Shown piece by piece: positions 6,762 through 15,073 of a stretch of 34,704 bases of DNA. This DNA is from DUMJ01 sp964655195. GTDB lineage: Bacteria > DUMJ01. Each line of letters opens with the position of its first letter. The first letter of the stretch is position 1. The notes under the pieces are model-generated. The model did no database searches, had not been told where the DNA came from, and saw only the letters and a list, made by a program, of their open reading frames with translations. The translations under genes were made by a program, and so were the position numbers. Location of the stretch: positions 1-34,704 of the forward strand of contig CAZZLK010000084.1 of assembly GCA_964655195.1 (NCBI GenBank). Direction: 5' to 3'.

Positions 6762-8612
6762 ATGACAGAAGAGGTCATAAAAAGGATAAGAGAAAGGTAT
6801 TTTGGGGTTCCTCTCCTTGCCCTAGGACAGACTGTATTCTGGGATGAACCGACAAAGATAGCATTGAAATACTGGCTGGACAGACTATACCCTGAGGCTG
6901 TATTTATATTTGGGGTGCATAATACGGATTATTTTGCCAAGTCTCCAATAGCTTCAGATAGAGATGAATATATATTGATATCTCATAACGATAATTCTAC
7001 CAGGGACCTTTGGGCTTCTACCGTAGAGATATCTAGACCATTTGGAAGTGAGAATCATCCAACCCTTCAGTTCTTTAGAAGATGTAATGTACCTTTAGAT
7101 AATATAGCGCCAGAGGACAGGAAGAATGAATTCCTCGATGAAATTACCTCATGCTGGGGATGGATGGCATTAGTAAAGAGTGGAACCAGGTCTATAGTAG
7201 CCTGCGATGTAAGGCTTCAGGATGTCTTGGAAAGACTTCTCGAGATTATAGAGTGGGGGACATGTGGGGCTAAAGACCTCATAGGAGAGAAAGGTTGTAT
7301 AAGAGATTTCTGCGATAGGATCAGAGAATTTATAGTAGATTATGCAGATAAGAACAGATCTGCCACAGTTACAGAGTTATTTAAAGAGCTATATAAGTGG
7401 TTCTGGAGGGAGCTTATCGGATATGTCCCCCAGGATATTCCATTGACATCATCCCTAGAGCTATTCAAGTTTAATACAGAGACGTATCATCTACCAAGAT
7501 TTTCCATCATAGAAGGTTTCTTGAATCCTTCCACAAGCAGCATCTATAAGAATTGTTATAACGCTGTTGTAAAAGACTCCGGCATATATACCCTGGATCA
7601 TTTTGCCTATGGAGCTATACCATTTGATCTGGTAATACCCGGAAGGGAGAGGGGGACTATATGCATACAGCCTAGGGCACTTATAGTAGAAGGGGAGGAG
7701 GAGATAAGGGTCCCTTTAGATAGTCCTCTCACAACTCTTAAGGACCTGGCAGAAGTTATTGAGAGAAACTTTGGGAAGGACTCTGCTATTGTAGGTAAGG
7801 CTGTAGTCTTATTGTCTATGATAAGGAGTGAGTTCATACTGGTATTTAATGAAAGAGGATCTCTATACTATAACCTCACCTTCAAGATGGAAGAATTATT
7901 GGAAAAAGAGGGCATAGATATGAGACTCTATCCGATCCTCAGGCTCAGATATCATACGTGGGATTTGATAGACAGAATAGATGGAGAGATAGTCCTCCCC
8001 GATTATATGAGGATAGCATTTGGGAAAGAGAGGATTGATCCTAGAGAATTCAAGGATAGATGGAGAGATGTTGTGGAGGAACAGAACCACTTTATATATA
8101 AATTGGCAAATATGAGAAAGCCTAGGGAGATTATGAAGTTCCTGAGTGAGATAAGGGGAAAAGAGTGGGAGGAAAGACTGTCTCTTTATAACCAGTTAAA
8201 GCAAGAGATAATATCTAGAAGAGAACCGATAGAGAAGAACTGGCAGATAGTAAGAGAGATGAAGGAAAGACTTAGGGAGATAAAAGATCCTATTGAGAGG
8301 AGAACCATAAGGGAACAACTGAGAAGACTCAGGGATGATACGTGGAAGATGGAAAAATCTGAGGAGATAAAGAGATTAAGAGAAGAGTTAAGGGCATTAG
8401 AGATAGAATCTGAGAGGGCAAAGGCAGAAATTCTCAGATATTCTTATCTGGTCAAAGAGAATCTTCCCTATACGAACTGCAGGCCATCAGCCTGGTGGTT
8501 TATAGCTATGGATCCCAGCAGAAAGTGGTTTAAAAGTATAGCGGAGAATCTTAAGATATATACGGAGGGGGAAAGATGCAAGGATTACAATTTACAAAGA
8601 TGCATTCAGTAG
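6762..8612 (+). CDS. Large protein of unknown function in the suf-dapF operon
   Basis: I do not recognise this 616-residue protein. It has no signal peptide or membrane segment and looks soluble. The N-terminal 300 residues look globular, with motifs such as LALGQTVFWDEPTK and FIFGVHNTDYFAKSP near the start. The middle contains FAYGAIPFDLVIPGRERG. From about residue 450 to 570 the sequence is very rich in Arg, Glu and Lys with heptad-like spacing, predicting a long coiled coil. The end is compact, with three Cys (NCRPSAWWF, ERCKDYNLQRC). AAGGGAG lies 9 nt before the ATG. It starts 14 nt after sufB and overlaps dapF by 37 nt, so it is embedded in the operon. A role linked to Fe-S assembly is possible only by position. 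Confidence 0.8.
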   Translation: MTEEVIKRIRERYFGVPLLALGQTVFWDEPTKIALKYWLDRLYPEAVFIFGVHNTDYFAKSPIASDRDEYILISHNDNSTRDLWASTVEISRPFGSENHPTLQFFRRCNVPLDNIAPEDRKNEFLDEITSCWGWMALVKSGTRSIVACDVRLQDVLERLLEIIEWGTCGAKDLIGEKGCIRDFCDRIREFIVDYADKNRSATVTELFKELYKWFWRELIGYVPQDIPLTSSLELFKFNTETYHLPRFSIIEGFLNPSTSSIYKNCYNAVVKDSGIYTLDHFAYGAIPFDLVIPGRERGTICIQPRALIVEGEEEIRVPLDSPLTTLKDLAEVIERNFGKDSAIVGKAVVLLSMIRSEFILVFNERGSLYYNLTFKMEELLEKEGIDMRLYPILRLRYHTWDLIDRIDGEIVLPDYMRIAFGKERIDPREFKDRWRDVVEEQNHFIYKLANMRKPREIMKFLSEIRGKEWEERLSLYNQLKQEIISRREPIEKNWQIVREMKERLREIKDPIERRTIREQLRRLRDDTWKMEKSEEIKRLREELRALEIESERAKAEILRYSYLVKENLPYTNCRPSAWWFIAMDPSRKWFKSIAENLKIYTEGERCKDYNLQRCIQ

Positions 8613-9397
8613 GAAATGATTTTGTTGTTATTTACTGGGATAAAGATGAGCCTGATTGGAGTTCTCTCAGTAAGAAGTTAACTGATAGAAACTTTGGTAT
8701 TGGTGCCGACGGTTTAATCATCATCTTACCCTCCAATACAGCTGACTACAGAATGCGTATGTTTAATCCGGATGGGACAGAAGATATGTGTGCGAATGGA
8801 TTGAGATGCTCAGCCAGAGTATTTGCTGAACTTAAAGATGTGAATAAAGCTCTCTTTAGGGTGGAGACTATTGCTGGTATAAAAGAGGTAGAGATTATTG
8901 ATAGAAGAGACTGGATTGTGAAGGCAAATCTTGGAGAGCCCTCGCTGAAATCAGAAGATATACCGGTACCTCTGGGTTTCTCTCCGATAGTGGATTATCC
9001 TCTTGTAGTCAAGGATAAGATATTTAATGCCACGATACTCTCAACAGGGACTCCACATTCGGTGATATTCTATGGGGACCTCTCTGACGATGTATTTGAA
9101 AGGTATAGCCCACTCATAGAAAATCATTCCCTCTTTCAATGTAGGACTAGCGTAATATGGGTGACTGAAGAATGTCCGGATGAGTTAAAGATAAGGATAT
9201 GGGAAAGAGGTGTTGGAGAGACTTTGGGATGTGGCACAGGAGCCTGTGCGGCAGTGGTGGCTAAGGTATTAAAAGATGATAAGAAAACCAGTTATAATGT
9301 AACTTCCAAGGGTGGAACTCTATACGTAGAATGGAAGGATAAAAAAGACCTGCACCTTTCTGGAAAGGTGGAAAAAGTCTACGAAGGAATTATTTGA
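8576..9397 (+). CDS. dapF: Diaminopimelate epimerase
   Basis: Interconverts LL- and meso-diaminopimelate for lysine and peptidoglycan synthesis in the cytoplasm. The 273-residue length is normal. The two catalytic cysteines are C72 (PDGTEDMCANGLRC) and C219 (GVGETLGCGTGACAAVVA). The N-terminal KMHSVGNDFVV and GIGADGL segments are typical. One oddity is alanine after the first catalytic Cys, where most members have glycine (MCGNG). An SD-like run GGAGGGGG precedes the ATG, which lies inside the end of the upstream gene. Its presence implies the organism makes meso-DAP, relevant to the NamZ-type enzyme further along. It is the last gene of the sufC operon. Confidence 0.95.
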   Translation: MQGLQFTKMHSVGNDFVVIYWDKDEPDWSSLSKKLTDRNFGIGADGLIIILPSNTADYRMRMFNPDGTEDMCANGLRCSARVFAELKDVNKALFRVETIAGIKEVEIIDRRDWIVKANLGEPSLKSEDIPVPLGFSPIVDYPLVVKDKIFNATILSTGTPHSVIFYGDLSDDVFERYSPLIENHSLFQCRTSVIWVTEECPDELKIRIWERGVGETLGCGTGACAAVVAKVLKDDKKTSYNVTSKGGTLYVEWKDKKDLHLSGKVEKVYEGII

Positions 9398-9410
9398 ATA
9401 GTCTGATAGA

Positions 9411-9441
9411 AGAAAGCGGGAGGCTACAGCTCCCACTTTCT
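9411..9441. terminator. Hairpin between convergent dapF and ABC ATPase genes (weak terminator)
   Basis: The 12-nt arms 9411-9422 and 9430-9441 pair with one mismatch around a 7-nt loop. There is no U-run on either side, so termination would be weak or factor-assisted. The stem includes the stop codon of the minus-strand ATPase gene. Confidence 0.45.
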
Positions 9442-10230
9442 GTGAATTACTGGAACATCCTCCAGAAGTTTTTTCGTATAAGGGTCCTTGGGGTTGGATA
9501 TTATCTCTTCTGCGTCTCCCGATTCTACTATCCTTCCATTGTTCATTATAAAGAGCCTATCGCTGGTGTAATAAGCTAGTCCTATATCGTGGGTGATAAA
9601 CATTATAGACATTCCATAAGTTTTCCTGAGATCAAGAAGTAGATTCAGTATGCCTGCCCTGGATGATGCATCTATCATAGATGTCGGTTCATCAGCAATA
9701 AGAAGTTTTGGTCTTATAACCAGGACCCTGGCTAGCATTATTCTCTGTTTCTGTCCACCACTTAACTCATAAGGTCGCTTATTCAAAACTTCATCGGGAT
9801 TCAATCCAACATTTAACAGAGACTCCCTTATTATCCTCTCTTTTTCCTCATTAGATATGGAGTCTGAGACAAGCCTGAAGGCATTATTCAGGACCCTTCT
9901 AATAGAATAGAATATATTGAATGAAGAGAATGGGTCCTGAAATATTGCCTGAACCTCTCTCCAGTAATTTACTAACTCCTTTCGTGAAGATAGATGAGTG
10001 ATGTCTCTATCTCTGAATATTATCCTGCCACTTGTAGGGGGCAATAGCTTCAGGATTAACCTGGCGGTCGTAGTCTTACCACTGCCACTCTCACCCAGAA
10101 GGGTAACTATTTCACCCTCTTTGATAGAAAAAGATACATTATCTACCGCCTTTACCTGAGACTTACCAGATCCGAATATCTTGGTTAGATTCTCGACCCT
10201 CAAGAGCTCCTTATCTCTAGCTTTCTCCAT
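9424..10230 (-). CDS. Oligopeptide-type ABC importer ATP-binding protein (DppF/OppF-like)
   Basis: The second ATPase of the importer, 268 residues. Walker A is GESGSGKTT (46-54), followed by Q-loop FQDPFSSFN, signature YELSGGQKQRIMLARV, Walker B LLIADEPTSMID and H-loop FITHD. The C-terminus NPKDPYTKKLLEDVP is typical of the family. I prefer the ATG at 10230 because GGAGG (10240-10236) lies 5 nt before it. A second ATG at 10242 would place that SD inside the gene. It overlaps the first ATPase gene by 14 nt, the usual DppD-DppF coupling. It would drive import together with the permeases at 11215-13069. It has TSMIDASS where the family usually has TSALDVS, a modest divergence. Confidence 0.93.
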   Translation of the reverse strand: MEKARDKELLRVENLTKIFGSGKSQVKAVDNVSFSIKEGEIVTLLGESGSGKTTTARLILKLLPPTSGRIIFRDRDITHLSSRKELVNYWREVQAIFQDPFSSFNIFYSIRRVLNNAFRLVSDSISNEEKERIIRESLLNVGLNPDEVLNKRPYELSGGQKQRIMLARVLVIRPKLLIADEPTSMIDASSRAGILNLLLDLRKTYGMSIMFITHDIGLAYYTSDRLFIMNNGRIVESGDAEEIISNPKDPYTKKLLEDVPVIHRKWEL

Positions 10231-11212
10231 CTTTTCCTCCATACAGAAAACAACTGATCTTATGATTTGGCTTTATCTCTATTAGAGGTGGAACAGCCAT
10301 ATTGCATACACCTTCTACATAGGAAGGGCATCTTGGATGGAATCTGCATCCAGAAGGTGGATTCTTTAGATTGGGAGGGACACCCGGTATAGCCTCTATC
10401 TTCTTTGACTTTATACCTTTTTCCGGTACTAAAACCGACGACATTAACAACTTACTGTAAGGATGAAGCGGATCGAAGATAACATCTTCCATAGGACCAA
10501 CCTCTACTATCTTACCAGCATACATAATAGCTATCCTGTCTGCAAAGTGTCTTAGTAGTGGAAGCTCATGGGTTATAAAGACAACGCTCCTTATGATCTG
10601 TCTTCTGAGAAGCTCTACTAATAGCTTTATTACAGTCTTCTGACTGGAGACATCCAGTGCAGATGTTGGCTCATCTGCTATCAATACCTTTGGATTTAAT
10701 AAAGTAGAGATTACAGTCACCGTTCTCTGTTTCATACCCCCACTGAGCTGATGCGGATAGGCATCCAGTATCCTTGGAGGCAATGATAACGCCTCAAATC
10801 TTTCTCTAGCCCTCTGTAGCGCCTCTTCTTTGGATATCTCCGGAAAATGTTCTTTCAACACATCTACAACAAAGTTCCTGATCCTTAGAGTAGGATTCAG
10901 GGAGTTCATTGCCCCCTGAGGAACTATAGATATATACTTACCCTTTATCTCTCTCCTCAAAGTCTCCCTATCAAGGGCTAATATGTTGGTACCATTAGCC
11001 CTAACCTCACCACTTACCACATAAAGGGGAGGAATAACTGTGAAGGCAAGAACCGATGCCAGTGTAGATTTACCACAACCAGATTCACCAGCTATCCCTA
11101 AGACTTCCCCCTCTCTGACCTCTATGGAGACATCATCTACAGCCTTAATCTCCTCCCCCTGGACTGTTCTATAATAAGCTCTCAGGTCAACAGCTGTTAA
11201 GAGATTACCCAT
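10217..11212 (-). CDS. Oligopeptide-type ABC importer ATP-binding protein (DppD/OppD-like)
   Basis: 331 residues. Walker A is GESGCGKST (42-50), with signature HQLSGGMKQRTVTVIST, Walker B VLIADEPTSALD and H-loop FITHE. The C-terminal oligopeptide-transporter extension is present, with its cysteines GCRFHPRCP, GVCNMAVPP and ISCFLYG, which in OppD relatives can ligate a metal or Fe-S cluster. The frame is open upstream to 11350, but the N-terminal 46 residues of that longer form overlap the permease gene and look unlike the family. The ATG at 11212 has AAGGAG 6 nt upstream and gives the normal N-terminus, so I use it. It follows the permease stop by 2 nt. Confidence 0.94.
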   Translation of the reverse strand: MGNLLTAVDLRAYYRTVQGEEIKAVDDVSIEVREGEVLGIAGESGCGKSTLASVLAFTVIPPLYVVSGEVRANGTNILALDRETLRREIKGKYISIVPQGAMNSLNPTLRIRNFVVDVLKEHFPEISKEEALQRARERFEALSLPPRILDAYPHQLSGGMKQRTVTVISTLLNPKVLIADEPTSALDVSSQKTVIKLLVELLRRQIIRSVVFITHELPLLRHFADRIAIMYAGKIVEVGPMEDVIFDPLHPYSKLLMSSVLVPEKGIKSKKIEAIPGVPPNLKNPPSGCRFHPRCPSYVEGVCNMAVPPLIEIKPNHKISCFLYGGKDGES

Positions 11213-11214
11213 TA

Positions 11215-12054
11215 TTAACTCCTTCTCAACCTGGGATTGAAGACTTCGTCCATACCACTGTTCATACTCATAAGAGAGAAAGTAGTCATAGAGAGACATA
11301 TAACAGGAGGAATGAACGCCCACCAGGCTCCAGTTCTTACCGCTTCCCAAAGTAGTGCCCAGTGTAACATTACACCAAGAGATACAGTCTGAAATGGACC
11401 AAGCCCCAGCATACTTAGAGTGGCTTCATTTAATATCCCACCAGAAAACTGGAGTATAAATGCCATAAAGATATAAGAGAACATATAGGGGAGTATCTCC
11501 CAGATTATCATCTCTAAAGAACTGAAACCTGTAATCCTAGCAATATCTATATGCTCCCTCGTCTTTAGACTGGAAGTTTGAGCCCTGACCGCCCTTGCAG
11601 TCCAGGGCCAGGCAGTTATACCTATAACCAGCCCCATTACAATCGCAGACCTTGTCTTTATGGCAATAGAGAGAAGTATCAGTATCACTATAGAAGGAAT
11701 AGTGATAAATACATTGGTTATACCCATCAGTATCTCTTCAACCATCCCCCCTTTATAACCTGCAATTGAGCCAATAGTGACCCCTATACTGGTAGCTATA
11801 ACTCCTGCAGTGCATCCGATAAGAAGAGATGTCCTTGTCCCGTACATAAGCTGTGTAAAGACATCTCTACCCAGATTATCTGTACCAAGTATAAATTTAT
11901 CAGAGGGAGGACTGAATAGTCCACCGACCATCTGAAATGGATTTTTGGGATTAAGTACTGGACCTATCAATGCAAAAGATAAAACTCCAAGAAAGAGGAC
12001 AAAACCTACAACAAATCTCTTGGATCTGAAAAGCAGTATAATAATATCCTTCAT
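11215..12054 (-). CDS. Oligopeptide-type ABC importer permease (DppC-like)
   Basis: A 279-residue membrane protein with about six transmembrane helices. The N-terminal helix is followed by the DppC landmark FILGTDNLGRDVFTQLMYGTRTSL. The cytoplasmic EAA-type loop reads ILPYMFSYIFMAFILQFSGGILNEATLSMLGLG, where the ATPase docks. A GGGGAGAG SD precedes the ATG, which follows the preceding permease's stop by one base. It forms the transmembrane channel with the DppB-like protein at 12056-13069. Confidence 0.93.
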   Translation of the reverse strand: MKDIIILLFRSKRFVVGFVLFLGVLSFALIGPVLNPKNPFQMVGGLFSPPSDKFILGTDNLGRDVFTQLMYGTRTSLLIGCTAGVIATSIGVTIGSIAGYKGGMVEEILMGITNVFITIPSIVILILLSIAIKTRSAIVMGLVIGITAWPWTARAVRAQTSSLKTREHIDIARITGFSSLEMIIWEILPYMFSYIFMAFILQFSGGILNEATLSMLGLGPFQTVSLGVMLHWALLWEAVRTGAWWAFIPPVICLSMTTFSLMSMNSGMDEVFNPRLRRS

Positions 12055-12055
12055 A

Positions 12056-13069
12056 TCATCTCTCCCCTAACTGAACCGCTCTTATTCTCGGATCTATAAA
12101 TCCATAGGCTATTTCTACCAGGAAGTTTGCAGTTAACACCGCAACAGTTATTATAAGGGTACAACCCTGAATGAGAGGATAGTCGCTCTGTCTTATAGCG
12201 GTAAAGAGCAGACTTCCTACACCAGGATATGAGAAGACAGACTCGGTGACCAGAGCTCCACCCATCATAGTACCGAAAGAGATTGCCAATCCTGTAATCT
12301 GAGGCAACATAGCATTCTTAAAGACATAACGGATGATCCTTTCATCCCTTATGCCAAGATTTTTTGCATAGTTGACATAGTCAGAGGTAAGTTCATATAT
12401 AGACATCTCCCTCATCCCTATAGCCTGCCCTCCTATTGCCACGAGAACCATAGAGAGGTATGGGAGTATATAATGGTGTATGGCATCTTTAATAAACCTC
12501 AATGATAGTGTAGGGACAGTACCAAAGCTATAACCACCACCTACAGGGAATATGCCAAATCTGACAGCCAGGAGATATAGAAAGACTATTGCAAGACAAT
12601 AGTATGGTATATTGGAGAAGACCAGAGAAAGGGTAAAAGCTACACTGTCAAACTTCCCCCCTTTATACGCACTAAATGCCCCAAGGAGATTGCCAAGAAT
12701 CCAACCTGATAGTATGGCTGGAACCTGTAATCCTATAGTCCAAGGTAGGGCTCTCCCTATAAGGTCTTTTACTTTACCAGGGTAGAGCATAAAAGATGTT
12801 CCAAGATTCAGATGTAGTATGTTGCGTAGATAATTAAAGTACTGCACATAAAGAGGTTTATCTAAGCCAAACTCTTTCATATATGTAGAGTAAAGTCTTT
12901 CTAGGGTATCACTCTGAACCCCACCAGTAGCCATCTGATTTACTATAACAGCAACAGGATTACCAGGGATGAGCCTCGGTAGGATAAAATTCAGACTAAT
13001 CGCAACAAAAAATGCTAATATATACCATACCAATTTTTGAAGTAAGTATCTAGTAAATGGATTCTTCAT
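12056..13069 (-). CDS. Oligopeptide-type ABC importer permease (DppB-like)
   Basis: A 337-residue permease with an N-terminal hydrophobic helix (YLLQKLVWYILAFFVAISLN), the DppB landmark LPRLIPGNP, a large periplasmic loop and five further helices. The EAA loop and the C-terminal stretch GALVTESVFSYPGVGSLLFTAI are characteristic. Starts at ATG with AAGGAGAG upstream. It is the first gene after the binding-protein hairpin at 13089-13120. Length and order (binding protein, B, C, D, F) are standard for peptide, nickel and oligosaccharide importers of this class. Confidence 0.94.
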   Translation of the reverse strand: MKNPFTRYLLQKLVWYILAFFVAISLNFILPRLIPGNPVAVIVNQMATGGVQSDTLERLYSTYMKEFGLDKPLYVQYFNYLRNILHLNLGTSFMLYPGKVKDLIGRALPWTIGLQVPAILSGWILGNLLGAFSAYKGGKFDSVAFTLSLVFSNIPYYCLAIVFLYLLAVRFGIFPVGGGYSFGTVPTLSLRFIKDAIHHYILPYLSMVLVAIGGQAIGMREMSIYELTSDYVNYAKNLGIRDERIIRYVFKNAMLPQITGLAISFGTMMGGALVTESVFSYPGVGSLLFTAIRQSDYPLIQGCTLIITVAVLTANFLVEIAYGFIDPRIRAVQLGER

Positions 13070-13088
13070 AATCTCTCCTTTCTAACAA

Positions 13089-13120
13089 AAGGGAGGGCAA
13101 GAAAATCCTTGCCCTCCCTT
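13089..13120 (-). terminator. Intercistronic hairpin after the binding-protein gene
   Basis: Perfect 13-bp stem, AAGGGAGGGCAAG at 13089-13101 pairing with 13108-13120, with a 6-nt loop. The minus-strand tail is TTGTTAGA, only a partial U-tract. It lies between the binding-protein stop and the permease start. It probably causes partial termination or protects the upstream mRNA, giving more binding protein than permease. Confidence 0.7.
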
Positions 13121-13136
13121 ATTAAATAAGATTATT

Positions 13137-14855
13137 TTATTCCTTCGGCTTAATAATATAGAATATCCTGATCCCCTGAGCAGTATGTAGAGGAGAAGCA
13201 AGTGGCTTGTCTTCATTGGGGAATCCCGTCCAGTAAGTCTCGTTATATTCATAGAAGTGCCAAGGTCTATATTCAAGAGGAATTATAGGTATATCCTTCA
13301 TAAAGATCCTGTCTAATTCTCTATATATAGCGTATAGCTTCTTCTCATCTGTTATCTTAGCAGCACCTTCTAGGAGTGAGCTTGCCTTCTTGTTGGAGTA
13401 TCTATTGAAATTCCAGTAAGCCACCTGTCCAATTGGAGGTACCCCTTTGATCTCCATAACTTCAAAGAACCTTAGCCATGGATGGGCAGGGGTATATCCA
13501 CCAGCAGGTGTATTCATAAGGAGGTCAAAGTTACCTGTGTTTCTGTGATCCGTCCACACAGGGGCATCTGGATACTGTGTCCTTATATCAATACCGACAG
13601 CCCTTGCACTCTCCGCAACCACCTCTAAGCTGGTCATCCAGTCGGTCCATCCATAAGGGCACTCCGCAGTAAATGGACCAAGTCTAGTTCCATCGGGTAA
13701 TACGTAGATTCCATCCGGACCTTTTTTAGCCTTTAGCTGTTTTTCTAGGATTTCTATCGCCTTCTGAGGATCATACTTCCATCCATACTTATCAACATCT
13801 TCTTGACTGAAGTATTTCTTTTCAGGGACACCCACTGGAATGATTAGGCTTGACTTTGCTGTAGGTGAATATCTTGACATTGCAGTCTCTGCTATCTTTG
13901 GATAGTTTATAGCGTAAGCCAGAGCTCTTCTAACCAGAGGATTATTCAGTGGCTTCTTGTGGATATTTATATAGAGCGAAGGAATAGACGCCGGTATATG
14001 ATAGGGTTCTTTCTTATACCAGGTTCCTACTGGAAGCTTCTTTACCTCCCACATCTTCCAGATTTCAGGACAGAATTGCTGAGAAAAGTCTACCTCTCCT
14101 CTCTCAAAGGCAAGATTTCCTGCGTCGTTACTCTTAAATATAGGATGGACTATATACTTGGGTGCAGGTTTACCATAGTATGGGATACCCCAGTAGTTAT
14201 CATCCCTTTGAAGAACTATCTGTTCTGGAGAATACGCTAAGAGCTTATATGGTCCAGAACCAACGGGTTCTGTATTTGTATATTCTAGTAGAGCCTTCTG
14301 ACTGGTATCTATCTTACTCCATATATGTTGAGGGACAATAAATATCTGGCCCAGGAATACTTCTACTCTCTTCTTGTTGGGATTATCTTTGTTTAGAGTC
14401 ATAACGACTGTAAGATCATCCTTTGCCTTTACGTCAGTGATAAAGTTCCAGAACGAAGAGAAGTATAGAGAGTATTTTTTACCAAGTTCTAAGGAGTACA
14501 CCACATCTTTCGCCGTTAAAGGAGTTCCATCCTGCCACTTTGCTCCCTTCCTGAGTTTTACCGTAAGTGTATAGACAGACCAGTTAAAACTTTCACCAAT
14601 AAGGGGGTCCAGTTTTCCGGTCAACAGGTTATAGACAAATAGAGTTTCATAGATCAGATAGTGCTGTCCTCTGTTGGTTGGCCAGGCAGGAGCAGGAGCC
14701 ATAGGATTAAAGTTGGTTGGTGGTCCCCATTGCATTCCTGCTACATAAAGGGTCTCCTTTCTGGGTAACTGAAGAGGTGCCTGGGCAAAAGATACGCTTC
14801 CCACCAGAATGGTTACTAATAACAAGCTTATTAGACTTACAATAAACCTTTTCAC
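13137..14855 (-). CDS. Family 5 extracellular solute-binding protein, probably for oligosaccharides
   Basis: Secreted or membrane-near substrate receptor of the importer, about 572 residues. It begins with a signal peptide (basic KRF, a hydrophobic stretch, then SVSFAQA) without a lipobox cysteine. Family 5 hallmarks are LRKGAKWQDGTPLTAKDVVYSLE and repeated binding-cleft segments such as DNYWGIPYYGKPAPKYIVHP. The start of the mature protein (LPRKETLYVAGMQWGPPTNFNP) resembles Thermotoga beta-glucoside binders (CbpA type) more than dipeptide binders, so oligosaccharide binding is my inference. The start is uncertain: the ATG at 14864 lies 1 nt after the AGGAGG SD, whereas the GTG at 14855 is 10 nt away and still gives a complete signal peptide. 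I prefer the GTG. Confidence 0.92.
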   Translation of the reverse strand: MKRFIVSLISLLLVTILVGSVSFAQAPLQLPRKETLYVAGMQWGPPTNFNPMAPAPAWPTNRGQHYLIYETLFVYNLLTGKLDPLIGESFNWSVYTLTVKLRKGAKWQDGTPLTAKDVVYSLELGKKYSLYFSSFWNFITDVKAKDDLTVVMTLNKDNPNKKRVEVFLGQIFIVPQHIWSKIDTSQKALLEYTNTEPVGSGPYKLLAYSPEQIVLQRDDNYWGIPYYGKPAPKYIVHPIFKSNDAGNLAFERGEVDFSQQFCPEIWKMWEVKKLPVGTWYKKEPYHIPASIPSLYINIHKKPLNNPLVRRALAYAINYPKIAETAMSRYSPTAKSSLIIPVGVPEKKYFSQEDVDKYGWKYDPQKAIEILEKQLKAKKGPDGIYVLPDGTRLGPFTAECPYGWTDWMTSLEVVAESARAVGIDIRTQYPDAPVWTDHRNTGNFDLLMNTPAGGYTPAHPWLRFFEVMEIKGVPPIGQVAYWNFNRYSNKKASSLLEGAAKITDEKKLYAIYRELDRIFMKDIPIIPLEYRPWHFYEYNETYWTGFPNEDKPLASPLHTAQGIRIFYIIKPKE

Positions 14856-14967
14856 TTTACTCATCCCTCCTCTTATAAAATTTTACATCTTACCTACCTC
14901 TTTTTCCTCATCATCTCCCTTGTACAGTTATTCCTCTCACCTCCTTGTACTGTATTTTACGCTATAT

Positions 14968-14997
14968 AATATAACACAAATTATAACATAATTACAA
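14968..14997 (-). promoter_or_regulatory. Putative promoter of the ABC importer operon
   Basis: On the minus strand TTGTAA (14997-14992) and TATATT (14973-14968) are 18 nt apart, about 110 nt before the binding-protein start. The leader between them and the gene contains a second SD-like GGAGGTGAG without a long ORF. I see no riboswitch-like fold in it. Confidence 0.4.
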
Positions 14998-15073
14998 TAG
15001 ACTTCTATTCCTATAATTGAGTTTTTTCTAAACTTATGATAAGCTTTTTCTAAAAAGAAAGGAGAAAGAGACA

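Noticed and set aside
14880..14960. Short leader peptide (ATGATGAGG... followed quickly by TAG) upstream of the binding-protein gene on the minus strand
   Set aside because: It has only six codons, no regulatory codon run and no alternative hairpins that I could see.
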